Shown here piece by piece: positions 17,962 to 26,619 of a DNA stretch of 64,000 bases. The DNA lies in the NCBI RefSeq assembly GCF_900091515.1, contig NZ_LT607410.1:5828001-5892000 (forward strand). Direction: 5' to 3'. A program made the position numbers and the translations under genes. This DNA comes from Micromonospora purpureochromogenes (GTDB lineage Bacteria; Actinomycetota; Actinomycetes; Mycobacteriales; Micromonosporaceae). Positions within the stretch are counted from its first letter, which is position 1; the number at the start of each line of letters is the position of its first letter. The notes beneath the pieces were generated by a model. The model was not told where the DNA came from. It searched no databases and saw only the letters and a program-made list of their open reading frames with translations.

Positions 17962-18005
17962 GTGAAGAATTCCTTCACATGGCGGGTGGCGTACGGCGAC
18001 GGGGG

Positions 18006-19181
18006 TCAGCCGACCGTCGACCCGAAGACCTCGTCCCGGACGGCGTCCAGCGCCGTACGCAGCGCGCCGCGCAGGATCGGCTCCTCGGTCAGCCCGGTCG
18101 GCACCACCCGGGGCCGGACCAGCGTGATCGCGGCGACCTCCTGCTGCACCCGCTCGGCCAGCGCCGCCCCGCCGGCCTGCCCGACCTCGCCGGCGAGCAC
18201 CACCAGCGGCGGGTCCAGCACCACGCAGGTGCTGGCCACGCCGAGGGCCAGCCGCCGGGCCAGCTCGTCGAGCATCGGGGCGCCGGCCGTACCGGCGGCG
18301 ACGGCGTCGCGCACCGCGTCGGCCGCGCAGCCGGCGTCGAAGCCGTGCTCACGGGCCACCGCGCGAACGGCGTCCGCCCCGGCGAGCTGCTGGAACGCCG
18401 GCTTGGCCCGGCGGGAGACGTCGCGCGGGATCGGCACCCCGGGCACCGGCAGGTAGCCGATCTCACCAGCCGCGCCGGTGCTGCCGTGGTGCAGCCGCCC
18501 GCCCAGCATGATCGCCAGACCGACGCCGGCGCCCACCCAGACCAGCACGAAGTCCGCCAGCCCCTGGGCCGCGCCGGACTGCGCCTCGGCGACGGCGGCG
18601 AGGTTGACGTCGTTCTCGAAGACCACCGGGGTGTGCAGGTCCTCGCGGAGCGCGGCGAGCAGGCCGCGGTGCCAGCGCGGCAGGTTGAAGGCGAAGGTGA
18701 TGTCGCCGGTGCCCGGGTCCACCAGGCCGGGGGTGCCCAGCACCACCCGCCGCACGCTGGACAGCTCCGCGCCGGCGCTGCTCGCCGCCCGCACCACGGC
18801 GTTGTGCACCACGCCGACCGGGTCGTCGGTGTCCCGGGTGGACTGCTCCACCCGGCCGATGACGGCTCCGGTGATGTCGGCGCAGGCCGCCACCACCCGC
18901 TCCGCGCCGACGTCCACCCCGACCACGTGCGCGCTGCCCGGGCGTACCGCGTAGAGCTGGGCGTTCGGGCCCCGCCCGCCGGCCTGCTCACCGACCCGGG
19001 TGACCAGCCCGCGCTCCTCCAGCCGCTCGACCAGCTGCGAGGCGGTGACCTTGGACAGGCCGGTCAGCTCGCCGAGCCGGGCCCGGGTCAGCGGGCCCCG
19101 TTCGAGCAGCAGCTCCAGTGCCGCTCGGTCGTTGAGCGCCCGCAACAGGCGGGGTGTGCCGGGCAGCCGGGTCGCACTCAT
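18006..19181 (-). CDS. ROK family transcriptional regulator
   Basis: 391 residues. An N-terminal winged HTH (LTRARLGELTGLSKVTASQL, about 31-50) precedes a ROK sugar-kinase fold: VVGVDVGAERVVAA (phosphate 1), DVNLAAVAEA, and the G-x-G region GAGVGLAIMLGGRLHHGSTGAAGEIGY (quoted in parts). The canonical zinc-site cysteines of ROK kinases are not obvious, fitting a regulator. It is divergent from the GH3 glycosidase; the intergenic GTTTCCGTAAAC dyad at 19195 is a possible operator. An amino-sugar inducer is inferred from the neighbour. Confidence 0.88.
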   Translation of the reverse strand: MSATRLPGTPRLLRALNDRAALELLLERGPLTRARLGELTGLSKVTASQLVERLEERGLVTRVGEQAGGRGPNAQLYAVRPGSAHVVGVDVGAERVVAACADITGAVIGRVEQSTRDTDDPVGVVHNAVVRAASSAGAELSSVRRVVLGTPGLVDPGTGDITFAFNLPRWHRGLLAALREDLHTPVVFENDVNLAAVAEAQSGAAQGLADFVLVWVGAGVGLAIMLGGRLHHGSTGAAGEIGYLPVPGVPIPRDVSRRAKPAFQQLAGADAVRAVAREHGFDAGCAADAVRDAVAAGTAGAPMLDELARRLALGVASTCVVLDPPLVVLAGEVGQAGGAALAERVQQEVAAITLVRPRVVPTGLTEEPILRGALRTALDAVRDEVFGSTVG

Positions 19182-19334
19182 GCCACGTCCTCTGGTTTCC
19201 GTAAACTTCGCCAACCGAATCGACCTGCGGGCGGGTGCCCGTAGCGTATCGGCCACCCCGTACCCGGGAACTCGGACGACCGACCGCTCCCGGTGCGACA
19301 CTCGTGCCGTCCGGCACCGAAGGGGGAAAGACAC

Positions 19335-20786
19335 GTGGGGCTGGATCCAGGACTGCGCCGGCTCGCGCTGGGCACGCTGCTCGCCGCGTACCCGGGGCCG
19401 GTGCCGCCGCAGTGGGCCGTCGACCTGGTCGCCGAGGGGCTGGCCGGGCACACCCTGTTCGGCACCAACGTCCACGATCCCGCGCAGGTGGCCGCGAGCA
19501 CCCTCGCGCTGCGCACCGGCCGGCCGGACGTGCTGATCGCCATCGACGAGGAGGGCGGCGACGTCACCCGGCTGGCGCACGCCACCGGCAGCCCGTACCC
19601 GGGCAACGCGGCGCTCGGCGCGGTCGACGACACCGCGCTCACCGGCCGGGTCTACGCGGCCATCGGCGCCGAGCTGGCCGCCCTCGGCATCACCGTCGAC
19701 CTGGCCCCGACCGTCGACGTCAACACCGCCGACGAGAACCCGGTGATCGGCACCCGGTCGTTCGGCGCCGATCCGGCCCGGGTCGCCGCGCACTCCGCCG
19801 CCGCCGTCGAGGGTCTCCAGTCGGTCGGGGTCGCCGCCTGCGCCAAGCACTTCCCCGGGCACGGCGCCACCGTGGCCGACTCGCACCACGAGCTGCCCAC
19901 CGTGGACGTGTCCCCGGCCCTGCTGCGCGAGCGCGACCTGCCGCCGTTCGCGGCGGTCGTCGAGGCGGGCACCCGGGCCGTGATGACCGCGCACATCCGG
20001 GTGCCGGCGCTGACCGGGGACGGGCCGGCCACGTTCAGCCGGGCCGTCCTGGTCGACCTGCTCCGCGGCGAGTACGGCTTCACCGGCACGGTGATCACCG
20101 ACGCGCTGGAGATGCAGGGCGCCGCGCTGGCCGCCGGCGGGGTCGGCCCGGCCGCCGTGCGCGCGCTGGCCGCCGGCGCGGACCTGCTCTGCATCGGCGC
20201 GAAGGTCGACGCCGCGCTGGTCGAGCACGTGGCCGGCGAGATCGTCGCGGCGATCGGCGACGGCCGGCTGGACCGCGCCCGGGTCGAGGAGGCGGCCGAC
20301 CGCACCGCCGCGCTCGCCGCCTGGACCCGGGCCGCCGGCATCCCGCCGACCATCCCCACCGACCTCGGGTACGCCGCCGCGCGCCGGGCGGTCCGCGTCG
20401 AGGGCGTGGTCGACGGGCTGGCCCGGCCGCTGGTGGTGCAGCTGCACGCCACCGCCACCATGGCCGAGGGGCGGGTGCCCTGGGGTCTGGGCCCGCACCT
20501 GGACGGCCTGGAGGAGGTACGCGTCGTCGCCACCGAGACCGATCCCGCCGCGCTGGGGCGGCTCGCCGACGGCCGGCCGATCGTGCTGGTCGGGCGGCAC
20601 CTGCACCGGCTGCCCGGCGGCGCCGCGCTGGTCGACGCGCTGGCCGCCGCGTACCCGGTGACCGTGGTGGAGATGGGCTGGCCGGGGCGCTGGCGGCCGA
20701 CCGGCGTACGCGCCTTCGTCACCACCTACGGGGCGAGCCACGCCAACGGCCGGGCGGCGGCGGAGGCGCTGGGGCTGATCGGCTGA
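19335..20786 (+). CDS. Glycoside hydrolase family 3 beta-N-acetylhexosaminidase (NagZ-like)
   Basis: 483 residues. The NagZ-type motif KHFPGHG (171-177) followed by DSH (182-184, general acid/base His) and the nucleophile D256 in VITDALEMQG are all present. The C-terminal ~150 residues form the extra domain of two-domain GH3 enzymes. It likely cleaves GlcNAc from chitooligosaccharides or muropeptides; no signal peptide is seen, so it acts in the cytoplasm. GTG 19335 has AGGGGG at good spacing. ROK regulator divergent. Confidence 0.9.
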   Translation: MGLDPGLRRLALGTLLAAYPGPVPPQWAVDLVAEGLAGHTLFGTNVHDPAQVAASTLALRTGRPDVLIAIDEEGGDVTRLAHATGSPYPGNAALGAVDDTALTGRVYAAIGAELAALGITVDLAPTVDVNTADENPVIGTRSFGADPARVAAHSAAAVEGLQSVGVAACAKHFPGHGATVADSHHELPTVDVSPALLRERDLPPFAAVVEAGTRAVMTAHIRVPALTGDGPATFSRAVLVDLLRGEYGFTGTVITDALEMQGAALAAGGVGPAAVRALAAGADLLCIGAKVDAALVEHVAGEIVAAIGDGRLDRARVEEAADRTAALAAWTRAAGIPPTIPTDLGYAAARRAVRVEGVVDGLARPLVVQLHATATMAEGRVPWGLGPHLDGLEEVRVVATETDPAALGRLADGRPIVLVGRHLHRLPGGAALVDALAAAYPVTVVEMGWPGRWRPTGVRAFVTTYGASHANGRAAAEALGLIG

Positions 20787-20835
20787 GGCCTGGTTGCGGC
20801 GCTGCCGCCGGCCAGCGGTGGCCGGGGCGCTACAG

Positions 20836-21192
20836 CTAGGCGGCAGGGGCGTCGGGGTCGACGGCGGACGGGCTCTGGTGCCGGGGCGCGAGCCCGATCA
20901 GGCTGTCGACGCCGGTGATCCGCAGCACCCGGGCCACCACCGGCTGCGGGTCGACCACCCGGAACCTGGCACCCCGACCGACGGCCTCGGCGGCCCCGCG
21001 CAGCAGGGCGGCGACCCCGGTCGAGTCCAGGAAGGGCACCTCGGCGAGGTCCACCACCAGCTCCACCGTGTCCGGCAGGTCGAGGGCGGCGTCCAGAGCG
21101 TCCTGCACCACGGCGGCGGTGGCGATGTCCAGGTCGCCGACGGGCCGCAGCACGATCCGCCCGCCGTCCTCGTGCCGCCTGTCCACCCGCAT
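20836..21192 (-). CDS. STAS-domain anti-sigma factor antagonist
   Basis: 118 residues, a single STAS domain: VLRPVGDLDIATAAVVQDAL at the start and the phosphorylatable serine S57 in VPFLDSTGVAALLRG. Such proteins bind an anti-sigma kinase when unphosphorylated and free its sigma factor. No partner kinase or sigma gene is adjacent, so it works with distant partners. ATG 21192 has GAGGAG upstream. The last ~15 residues are a disordered tail. Confidence 0.9.
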   Translation of the reverse strand: MRVDRRHEDGGRIVLRPVGDLDIATAAVVQDALDAALDLPDTVELVVDLAEVPFLDSTGVAALLRGAAEAVGRGARFRVVDPQPVVARVLRITGVDSLIGLAPRHQSPSAVDPDAPAA

Positions 21193-21458
21193 GTCCCGCT
21201 CCTCGCCGCCGTCGCGGCACGACGATACCCGCCGGACGGCGCGACAGCCCGGACCCGGTCCGCCGCCCGCCCCGCCCCGCACGCTCCGTCACCATCGCCG
21301 CCCACCGGGTCGACGACTCTTGCCGCAGCTCAAGTCCACTACTGGACACGCCGAAACGGTCGGTTACCTCTTGCTCACGGGCCGATCCGTACGTAGCGTC
21401 ACCATCAGCGGGACCGGTCGGCGGGTCCGCCGACGCACAGAGGGCCTGGGGGAAGGCT

Positions 21459-21494
21459 GCGGACCGTGGATTCGGCCCGGAATCCACGGTCCGC
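21459..21494 (-). terminator. Strong terminator hairpin after GNAT gene
   Basis: GCGGACCGTGGATTC pairs perfectly with GAATCCACGGTCCGC (15 bp, 6-base loop), about 30 bases past the acetyltransferase stop at 21525. Confidence 0.7.
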
Positions 21495-21524
21495 GCCCTG
21501 CCACCACAACGCGGCACGGCGCGG

Positions 21525-22187
21525 TCAGCGGGGATAGACGCCGTACGATCGCCAGCCCCGGTCCGGGAAGCCGGCCGCGTCGGCCACCAGGGCGGAGGCG
21601 ACGTTGGCCGGATCATGCCGGTACGTCGGGACGGCGCCCTCGTCGAGCACCCGCCGGGCGGCCTGGGCGACCAGCTTGCGGGCCAGGCCCCGGCCACGCG
21701 CGGCCGGCGCCGTACCCACCGCCAGCTCGTGTCCGTGCTTGTCGTGCCGCTTGATCCCGACACCGGCGAGGTAGCCGCCGTCGGCGTCCCGGACCACCAG
21801 CACCTCCCGGTCGAACAGCCGCAGCCAGGGCGGGAACGCCGAGTCGGTCGGTGGGACCCACTGCCCCACCTCGGGCAGCGGGGCCGGGTCCAGGCACCAG
21901 CGGAAGACGTCGTCGGCCAGCATCCAGTCCGGTTGGCCGACGGCGGCGGGCAGCGCCGCGAGCAGTTCGGCCTCCGGCCCGCGGGCCAGCGCGCGGATCG
22001 CCTCCACCCGCTCCGGCGGCACCGAGAGCACGGTGCTGCCGGCGGACTGCACGGCGATCGCCGGTCGCAGCCGCCCGTCCCAGGCCGGTCGCCCGCGCCG
22101 GCGGGAGCCGACGACGTGCAGGCCGGGGCCGGCCGGCCACTGGCCCAGCCAGGTGACCAGGTGCAGGTAGAGCCGGCGGTCGAGCAC
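21525..22187 (-). CDS. GNAT family N-acetyltransferase
   Basis: 220 residues. The C-terminal half has the GNAT core: ELAVGTAPAARGRGLARKLV (acetyl-CoA loop R-G-R-G-L-A near residue 165) and VLDEGAVPTYRHDPANVASA, a pattern common in acetyltransferases that add 'abundant' Asn-x-x-S motifs. The N-terminal 90 residues are a separate domain. GTG 22187 with GGGAGG upstream was chosen over distant in-frame ATGs whose codons look random. Substrate unknown. Confidence 0.82.
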   Translation of the reverse strand: MLDRRLYLHLVTWLGQWPAGPGLHVVGSRRRGRPAWDGRLRPAIAVQSAGSTVLSVPPERVEAIRALARGPEAELLAALPAAVGQPDWMLADDVFRWCLDPAPLPEVGQWVPPTDSAFPPWLRLFDREVLVVRDADGGYLAGVGIKRHDKHGHELAVGTAPAARGRGLARKLVAQAARRVLDEGAVPTYRHDPANVASALVADAAGFPDRGWRSYGVYPR

Positions 22188-22408
22188 CGGACACCTCCCT
22201 CGCCCGCTCGGGTACGACCACCTCGTCGTGATCACCGTACGCCGTGCCGGCCGGGCCGACCGCACGTTGCGCCGGACGTGGGCCGGTTGACGGCCTGACC
22301 GCCCGGGTAGACGTACCGAGTGAGGCCGATGCCCGGGAACCCGAGACATCGATCGACCGTCATATTCATTTCCATACATGTACAACTTCTTTTGGGACGG
22401 TAATGGTC

Positions 22409-22609
22409 ATGCCGAATCAGCCGAATGACCGGTACCAGCAGGACACCGCGAGGATCTGGCGGGCGGCCGAGGCCGCCGGGCGATTTCCGGCCCAAGCGCC
22501 GTACCGGGAGGCGCGGACCGGGCGCGGGGTGAACGCCGCGCTCTCCTGGGGCGACCTCAACAGCCTTCCCGCGGGCGTCTCCTCCCGCCGGGGCCTCACC
22601 GCCCGCTGA
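22409..22609 (+). CDS. Small hypothetical protein (66 aa)
   Basis: Unrecognised. MPNQPNDRYQQDTARIWRAA begins a hydrophilic protein with an amphipathic helix (about 13-27). The 60 bases upstream are unusually AT-rich for this genome (22365-22400), which fits a promoter. ATG 22403 two codons earlier is an alternative start. Coding status is plausible, not proven. Confidence 0.4.
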   Translation: MPNQPNDRYQQDTARIWRAAEAAGRFPAQAPYREARTGRGVNAALSWGDLNSLPAGVSSRRGLTAR

Positions 22610-22723
22610 CCCGCGCCGGAGAAAGCGGCGACACACCCGGGGCGTCCAGCCGGGGCTTTCGCACACCTGTCGGGTAGCGTCTTGTGGTCCGAAACTCGGC
22701 CTACGACAGGAGAAGCTCCGCGC

Positions 22724-23245
22724 ATGGGCAAGAAGACGATCCACGTCTCCGACTTCAGTGGCACGGTACTGCGGGCCGACGACGAGGTGGTCAAGGTCGT
22801 CGTGCTGGAGCACCCTGACCTGGTGGCCGGGCCCGTGCAGCTGGACGCCACCCCGATCGAGGTGGAGAGCATCGACGACGCGGCGCTGGACGTGGCGGTG
22901 GTGGAGATCCACGACCGGCACGGCGGCGGCGAGCCGCGCCGGGTGGTGCTGACCGCCAGCGAGTTCGACGCGATGGCCACCGACGTACCGATGGCCCAAC
23001 TGCTGCGCACCGCCGAACGGGTACGCCCGCCGAAGGCGCGCAAGAGCGCGGAAAAGATCGACTACGGCACCATCGAGCACGCCGGCCGGCCGCACCGCGG
23101 CCGGGTCACCGAGGAGGAGGCCCGACTGGTCCGCGAGCAGCTGGACGAGGTGAACAAGCGCCTCGCCGACGCCGGCATCCGGCAGGTCGACCCGACCGAC
23201 CCGGAGCACGCCGCCCGCTACGGCTTCCCCGTCGCCGTCGCCTGA
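22724..23245 (+). CDS. Conserved actinobacterial hypothetical protein (173 aa)
   Basis: Starts MGKKTIHVSDFSGTVL; the N-terminal half is beta-rich (strands KVVVLEHPDL, PIEVESIDDA, DVAVVEIHD, PRRVVLTASEFD), followed by a Lys/Arg linker RPPKARKSAEKIDYGTIEHA and a C-terminal helix (RVTEEEARLVREQLDEVNKR). The middle segment 'KIDYGTIEHAGRPHRGRVT' resembles the linker of Lsr2-like proteins, but the DNA-binding signature is absent, so no function is claimed. AGGAGA precedes ATG 22724. Confidence 0.78.
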   Translation: MGKKTIHVSDFSGTVLRADDEVVKVVVLEHPDLVAGPVQLDATPIEVESIDDAALDVAVVEIHDRHGGGEPRRVVLTASEFDAMATDVPMAQLLRTAERVRPPKARKSAEKIDYGTIEHAGRPHRGRVTEEEARLVREQLDEVNKRLADAGIRQVDPTDPEHAARYGFPVAVA

Positions 23246-23253
23246 CCCCGTAC

Positions 23254-23302
23254 CCGTCGATGGCCGGGGCGTCCCCCCGTGCCGCGCCCCGGCCACCGAC
23301 GG
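23254..23302. terminator. Terminator hairpin
   Basis: An 18-bp stem with a single mismatch (CCGTCGATGGCCGGGGCG against CGCCCCGGCCACCGACGG) lies 9 bases after the stop of the hypothetical gene at 23245. Confidence 0.7.
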
Positions 23303-23419
23303 ACCGTCACCACCCCCGCGCCGGCCGGGCGCGACAATGGGACGGTCCATCTGGGACTCTGCCGACATCCGGAGGGCGGGAACTCCCCGGTGCGGGGGAC
23401 ATCGCGTCCCCCGCGAGGG

Positions 23420-24139
23420 TCACCGGTACAGCGCCAGGGCGGCCATGATCCGTTCCTCGACACCGTCCTTGCCCAGTCCCAGCCCGGAGAGCACGCCCGA
23501 GCCGTCCTCCAGTTCCAGCAGGGCGAGCAGGATGTGCTCGGTGCCGATGTAGTTGTGCCCGAGGCGCAGCGCCTCCCGGAAGGTCAGTTCGAGGGCCTTC
23601 TTGCCCTGCGCGTCGTAGGGGATCAGGTCGGGCACCTGGTCGGCGGGGGGCGGGAGCGCCGCCGTCGCCGCCTGCCGCACGTCGTCCAGCGACACGCCCT
23701 CCTCGACGATCGCCTTGGCGGCCAGCGCCTCCGGCTCGGCCAGCAGCCCCAGCACCAGGTGCTCGGCGCGGATCTCCGCGTGCCCGGTGGCGCGGGCCTC
23801 GTTCTGCGAGGCCATGACCACGTTGCGGGCCCGCGGGGTGAAGCGGCCGAAGCCGGCGCTCGGGTCGAGGGCGGCGGCCGCGTCGACCTTCGCGGCCGAG
23901 CGCTTCTGGGCGGCCTGCTTGCTGACCCCCATGCTCTTGCCGATCTCGGTCCACGAGGCACCGGAGCGCCGGGCCTGGTCCACGAAGTGGCCGATCAGGT
24001 GGTCGGCCAGCTCGTCCAGGTGGTCGGCCGCGATGACCGCGTCGCTGAGCTGGTCGAGCGCGTCGGGATGGGCCTTCTTGATGGCCTGGATGAGGTCGTC
24101 GAGGCGTACCGGGTTGGCCATCTGGATGGGATCCGTCAT
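23420..24139 (-). CDS. Clp_N-domain protein with N-terminal HTH
   Basis: 239 residues. An N-terminal helical part holds an HTH-like segment SWTEIGKSMGVSKQAAQKR (62-80), followed by a double Clp_N repeat (about 98-235; FGRFTPRARNVVMASQNEAR, AEHLVLGLL, and GTEHILLALLELEDG). There is no AAA domain, so it is not an unfoldase. Such proteins are thought to act as Clp adaptors or stress regulators. The ATG sits exactly where transcription should begin from the TTGACG/TATGGT promoter, suggesting a leaderless mRNA. Self-regulation through the HTH is an inference from the dyads in its promoter. Confidence 0.87.
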   Translation of the reverse strand: MTDPIQMANPVRLDDLIQAIKKAHPDALDQLSDAVIAADHLDELADHLIGHFVDQARRSGASWTEIGKSMGVSKQAAQKRSAAKVDAAAALDPSAGFGRFTPRARNVVMASQNEARATGHAEIRAEHLVLGLLAEPEALAAKAIVEEGVSLDDVRQAATAALPPPADQVPDLIPYDAQGKKALELTFREALRLGHNYIGTEHILLALLELEDGSGVLSGLGLGKDGVEERIMAALALYR

Positions 24140-24140
24140 G

Positions 24141-24188
24141 CGTCAACCATAGGTTGACGAGCCTTCGTCGTCAACGACAAGTTGACGA
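24141..24188 (-). promoter_or_regulatory. Leaderless promoter embedded in two GTCAAC/GTTGAC dyads
   Basis: On the minus strand, TTGACG (24174-24169), a 17-bp spacer and TATGGT (24151-24146) precede the ATG at 24139 by 6 bases. Two dyads overlap these boxes: CGTCAACC-ATA-GGTTGACG (24141-24159, perfect 8-bp arms, over the -10) and TCGTCAAC-GACAA-GTTGACGA (24168-24188, perfect 8-bp arms, over the -35). Centres are 28 bp apart. This looks like an autorepressor operator pair for the Clp_N/HTH gene. Confidence 0.65.
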
Positions 24189-24214
24189 TCTACCGTCGGT
24201 CCACGGACGCGGCA

Positions 24215-24250
24215 GGCCGCGCGCCCCCGTCCGGACGGGGGCGCGCGGCC
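24215..24250 (-). terminator. 36-bp perfect palindrome, terminator of MFS gene
   Basis: GGCCGCGCGCCCCCGTCC followed directly by its exact reverse complement. It lies 19 bases past the MFS stop at 24269 and just upstream of the Clp_N promoter region, insulating the two. Confidence 0.65.
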
Positions 24251-24268
24251 GAGCGTGCGCCGGGCGAA

Positions 24269-25711
24269 TCAGCGGCCCGCGGGGACCGTCACCAGCTCCG
24301 GCACGGGGGCCGGCCGGCGGTCGGCCGACGCGCGCCGCCCGGACGGGACGGCGAGCGCCGCCACCGCGGCCGCCAGGGCCAGCCCGGTGAGGACCAGGAA
24401 GCCCAGGGTGAAGCCGGCCTCCCGGGGCAGCCCGTTCGCCTGCGGGTGGGCGGTGATCACGCCGCTGACCACGGCCGCGCCGACGGCGCCGCCAATGGTG
24501 CGGATGTTGGCGTTCATGCCGGTCGCCACCCCGGTCTGCCCGGCCGGGACGGTGCCGACGATGAGGTTGGCCATCGAGGCGAAGGCCAGCCCGATGCCGA
24601 GGCCGACGAGGGCGCCGGCCACCCCGATCTCCCAGCGGGTGTCGTGCGCGACCGTCAGCATCGCGGAGGCGAGCACGTTGAAGGCCGCGCCGGTGGCGAG
24701 CTGCGCCTTGGCGCTGAAGCGCGACTCCAGCCGGCCGGCGAGGAGGCCGGCAACGAACATGCCGACCAGCATGGGCAGCATCAGCAGGCCGGCCTGGGTG
24801 ACGGTCGCGCCGAAGCCGTAGCCGGCCACCGTCGGGGTCTGCACGAACTGCGGCAGGAACGCGTAGACGGAGAACATGGACGCGCCGTAGAGCAGGGCGA
24901 CCAGGTTGGTCGTCCAGACTCCGGGCAGACGCATCATCCGCATGTCGATCAGCGGGTTGCTGGAGCGGATCTCGGCGACCAGCCAACCGGACAGCAGCAC
25001 CGCGGCGAGCGCCAGCAGGCCCATCACCCGAGCCGAGGTCCAGCCCCAGGCGACGCCCTTGCTGATCGGCAGCAGCAGGGCGACCAGCCAGCCGGACAGC
25101 AGCAGGGTGGCCCGCCAGTCGATCCGGCCGGGGGTACGCACCGGCGACGCCGGCACGACGAAGTACGCGGCGACGGCGGTCAGCCCGACGACGACCATCG
25201 GGATCCAGAACAGCCACCGGTAGTCGAGGGCGCCGACGATCGGGCCGGCGAGCACGACCCCCAGGCCGCCCCCGGCCGCGACGATCGCCGAGATGGCGGC
25301 CACCGCGGAGGAGACGCGCGCGGCGGGGAACTCGTCGCGGATGATCCCGAACGACAGCGGGAAGACGGCGCCGCCGACACCCTGGACGATCCGGGCGACG
25401 ATGAGCACGCCGATGCTCGGCGCGACGGCGGCCAGCAGGCAGCCGAGAGCAAGCGCGCCGAGGGAGACGACGAGCATCCGTTCCTTGCCCACCATGTCGC
25501 CGACGCGGCCCAGGATCGGCGTGAAGATGGACGCGGAGAGCAGGTAGGCCGTCAGCACCCAGGTGACGGTGTTCTGGGACGTGTGCAGGTCGTGCTGGAT
25601 GGTCGGCAGCACGGGGGTGATCAGCGACTGGAGCATCGCGAAGAACCCGGTGCCGGCCGCCAGGACGAGGAAGGTGAGCCGGCGGGAGCCGCGACGGACG
25701 GTCTCTGTCAT
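24269..25711 (-). CDS. MFS multidrug efflux transporter (DHA2, 14-TMS type)
   Basis: 480 residues with about 14 membrane helices. Typical motifs: motif A GRVGDMVGKERML between helices 2 and 3, motif C-like ISAIVAAGGGLGVVLAGPIV in helix 5, and TWVLTAYLLSASIFTPILGR in helix 2. It should export drugs or toxic metabolites by proton antiport. It is divergent from a TetR regulator over three inverted repeats, so expression is probably TetR-controlled and ligand-induced. Confidence 0.9.
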   Translation of the reverse strand: MTETVRRGSRRLTFLVLAAGTGFFAMLQSLITPVLPTIQHDLHTSQNTVTWVLTAYLLSASIFTPILGRVGDMVGKERMLVVSLGALALGCLLAAVAPSIGVLIVARIVQGVGGAVFPLSFGIIRDEFPAARVSSAVAAISAIVAAGGGLGVVLAGPIVGALDYRWLFWIPMVVVGLTAVAAYFVVPASPVRTPGRIDWRATLLLSGWLVALLLPISKGVAWGWTSARVMGLLALAAVLLSGWLVAEIRSSNPLIDMRMMRLPGVWTTNLVALLYGASMFSVYAFLPQFVQTPTVAGYGFGATVTQAGLLMLPMLVGMFVAGLLAGRLESRFSAKAQLATGAAFNVLASAMLTVAHDTRWEIGVAGALVGLGIGLAFASMANLIVGTVPAGQTGVATGMNANIRTIGGAVGAAVVSGVITAHPQANGLPREAGFTLGFLVLTGLALAAAVAALAVPSGRRASADRRPAPVPELVTVPAGR

Positions 25712-25834
25712 GCGGGAAACTCCAATTCCGCGTACGGAGAGGACGACGGGCAGGTGCGCTCGTCAGGGCTTCGGGGCGGCGCCGGTCGCCTGTTCGGCGG
25801 GATCGGCGCCGTGTGCCCGGGGAGGTAAGCTAAG

Positions 25835-25899
25835 CGGAGGCATGGCTCCGGACAGTTCCGGAGGAGTGCCTCCACTAAGCTAGCGGAGGGGTGCCTCCG
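25835..25899. promoter_or_regulatory. Three inverted-repeat operators between MFS and tetR
   Basis: Three related palindromes: CGGAGGCATGGCTCCG (25835-25850), GGAGGAGTGCCTCC (25860-25873) and CGGAGGGGTGCCTCCG (25884-25899), spaced about two turns apart. Two are preceded by a GCTA(A)GCGGAGG direct repeat that includes possible -10 boxes. Their location between divergent efflux and TetR genes makes them probable TetR operators. Confidence 0.6.
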
Positions 25900-25928
25900 G
25901 TTGCAACCGAGGTGAGGTGACGCACGTC

Positions 25929-26510
25929 ATGGCCAGCGCGGGACAGAAACCCGACGTCTTCGCACGGCGCCCCAAGCGGGCCGACGCCCGGCGCAACTAC
26001 GAGTCGCTGATCGCGGCCGCGCGCGAGGCCTTCGCCGAGAACGGAGCGTCCGCCTCGCTCGAAGAGGTGGCCCGGCGCGCCGGGGTGGGCATCGGCACCC
26101 TCTACCGGAACTTCCCCACCCGGCAGGCCCTGTTCGAAGCCGTCTACGTCGAGGAGGTCCGGGCGCTGAGTCGCTCCGCCGCCGACCTGGCCGACCTGCC
26201 CCCGTGGGACGCGCTCGTCGCCTGGCTGCACCGGTTCGTCGGCTACGTCGCCACCAAGCGGGCCCTGGCCGAGGAACTGCTGCACGACTCCGAGATCTTC
26301 CGGAGTTGCCGCACGGAGATCTACACCGCGGGCGAGCCGCTGATGCGCCGCGCCCAGGGCGCCGGGGCGGTCCGCGCCGACATCAGCTTCGACGACGTGG
26401 TCCGGCTGCTCAGCGGCCTCACCATGGCCCAGTTCCCCGAGCCGGAGCAGCGCGAACGGGTGCTGGGCGTCGCCCTCGACGGACTACGCCCGCCAACCAG
26501 CCTGCGCTGA
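25929..26510 (+). CDS. TetR/AcrR family transcriptional regulator
   Basis: 193 residues. The N-terminal HTH (ASLEEVARRAGVGIGTLYRNFPTRQALFEAVY, given in parts, about 40-72) is typical TetR; the C-terminal ligand domain contains DLPPWDALVAWLHRFVGYVA. It likely represses the divergent MFS pump and itself. ATG 25929 has GAGGTG 9 bases upstream; GTG 25917 is an alternative. The last ~50 bases of this gene recur as an isolated fragment at 27.57 kb. Confidence 0.9.
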   Translation: MASAGQKPDVFARRPKRADARRNYESLIAAAREAFAENGASASLEEVARRAGVGIGTLYRNFPTRQALFEAVYVEEVRALSRSAADLADLPPWDALVAWLHRFVGYVATKRALAEELLHDSEIFRSCRTEIYTAGEPLMRRAQGAGAVRADISFDDVVRLLSGLTMAQFPEPEQRERVLGVALDGLRPPTSLR

Positions 26511-26619
26511 CGCGAGCTCGATGCTGACGGCGGCCCCAGCGCGGTACGGTCGCTGGTCCAAGCACACCCTCGCGGGCAGAACGGCCCCGACGCCTTGCGA
26601 GTCCGAGCCGCTCGCGACT

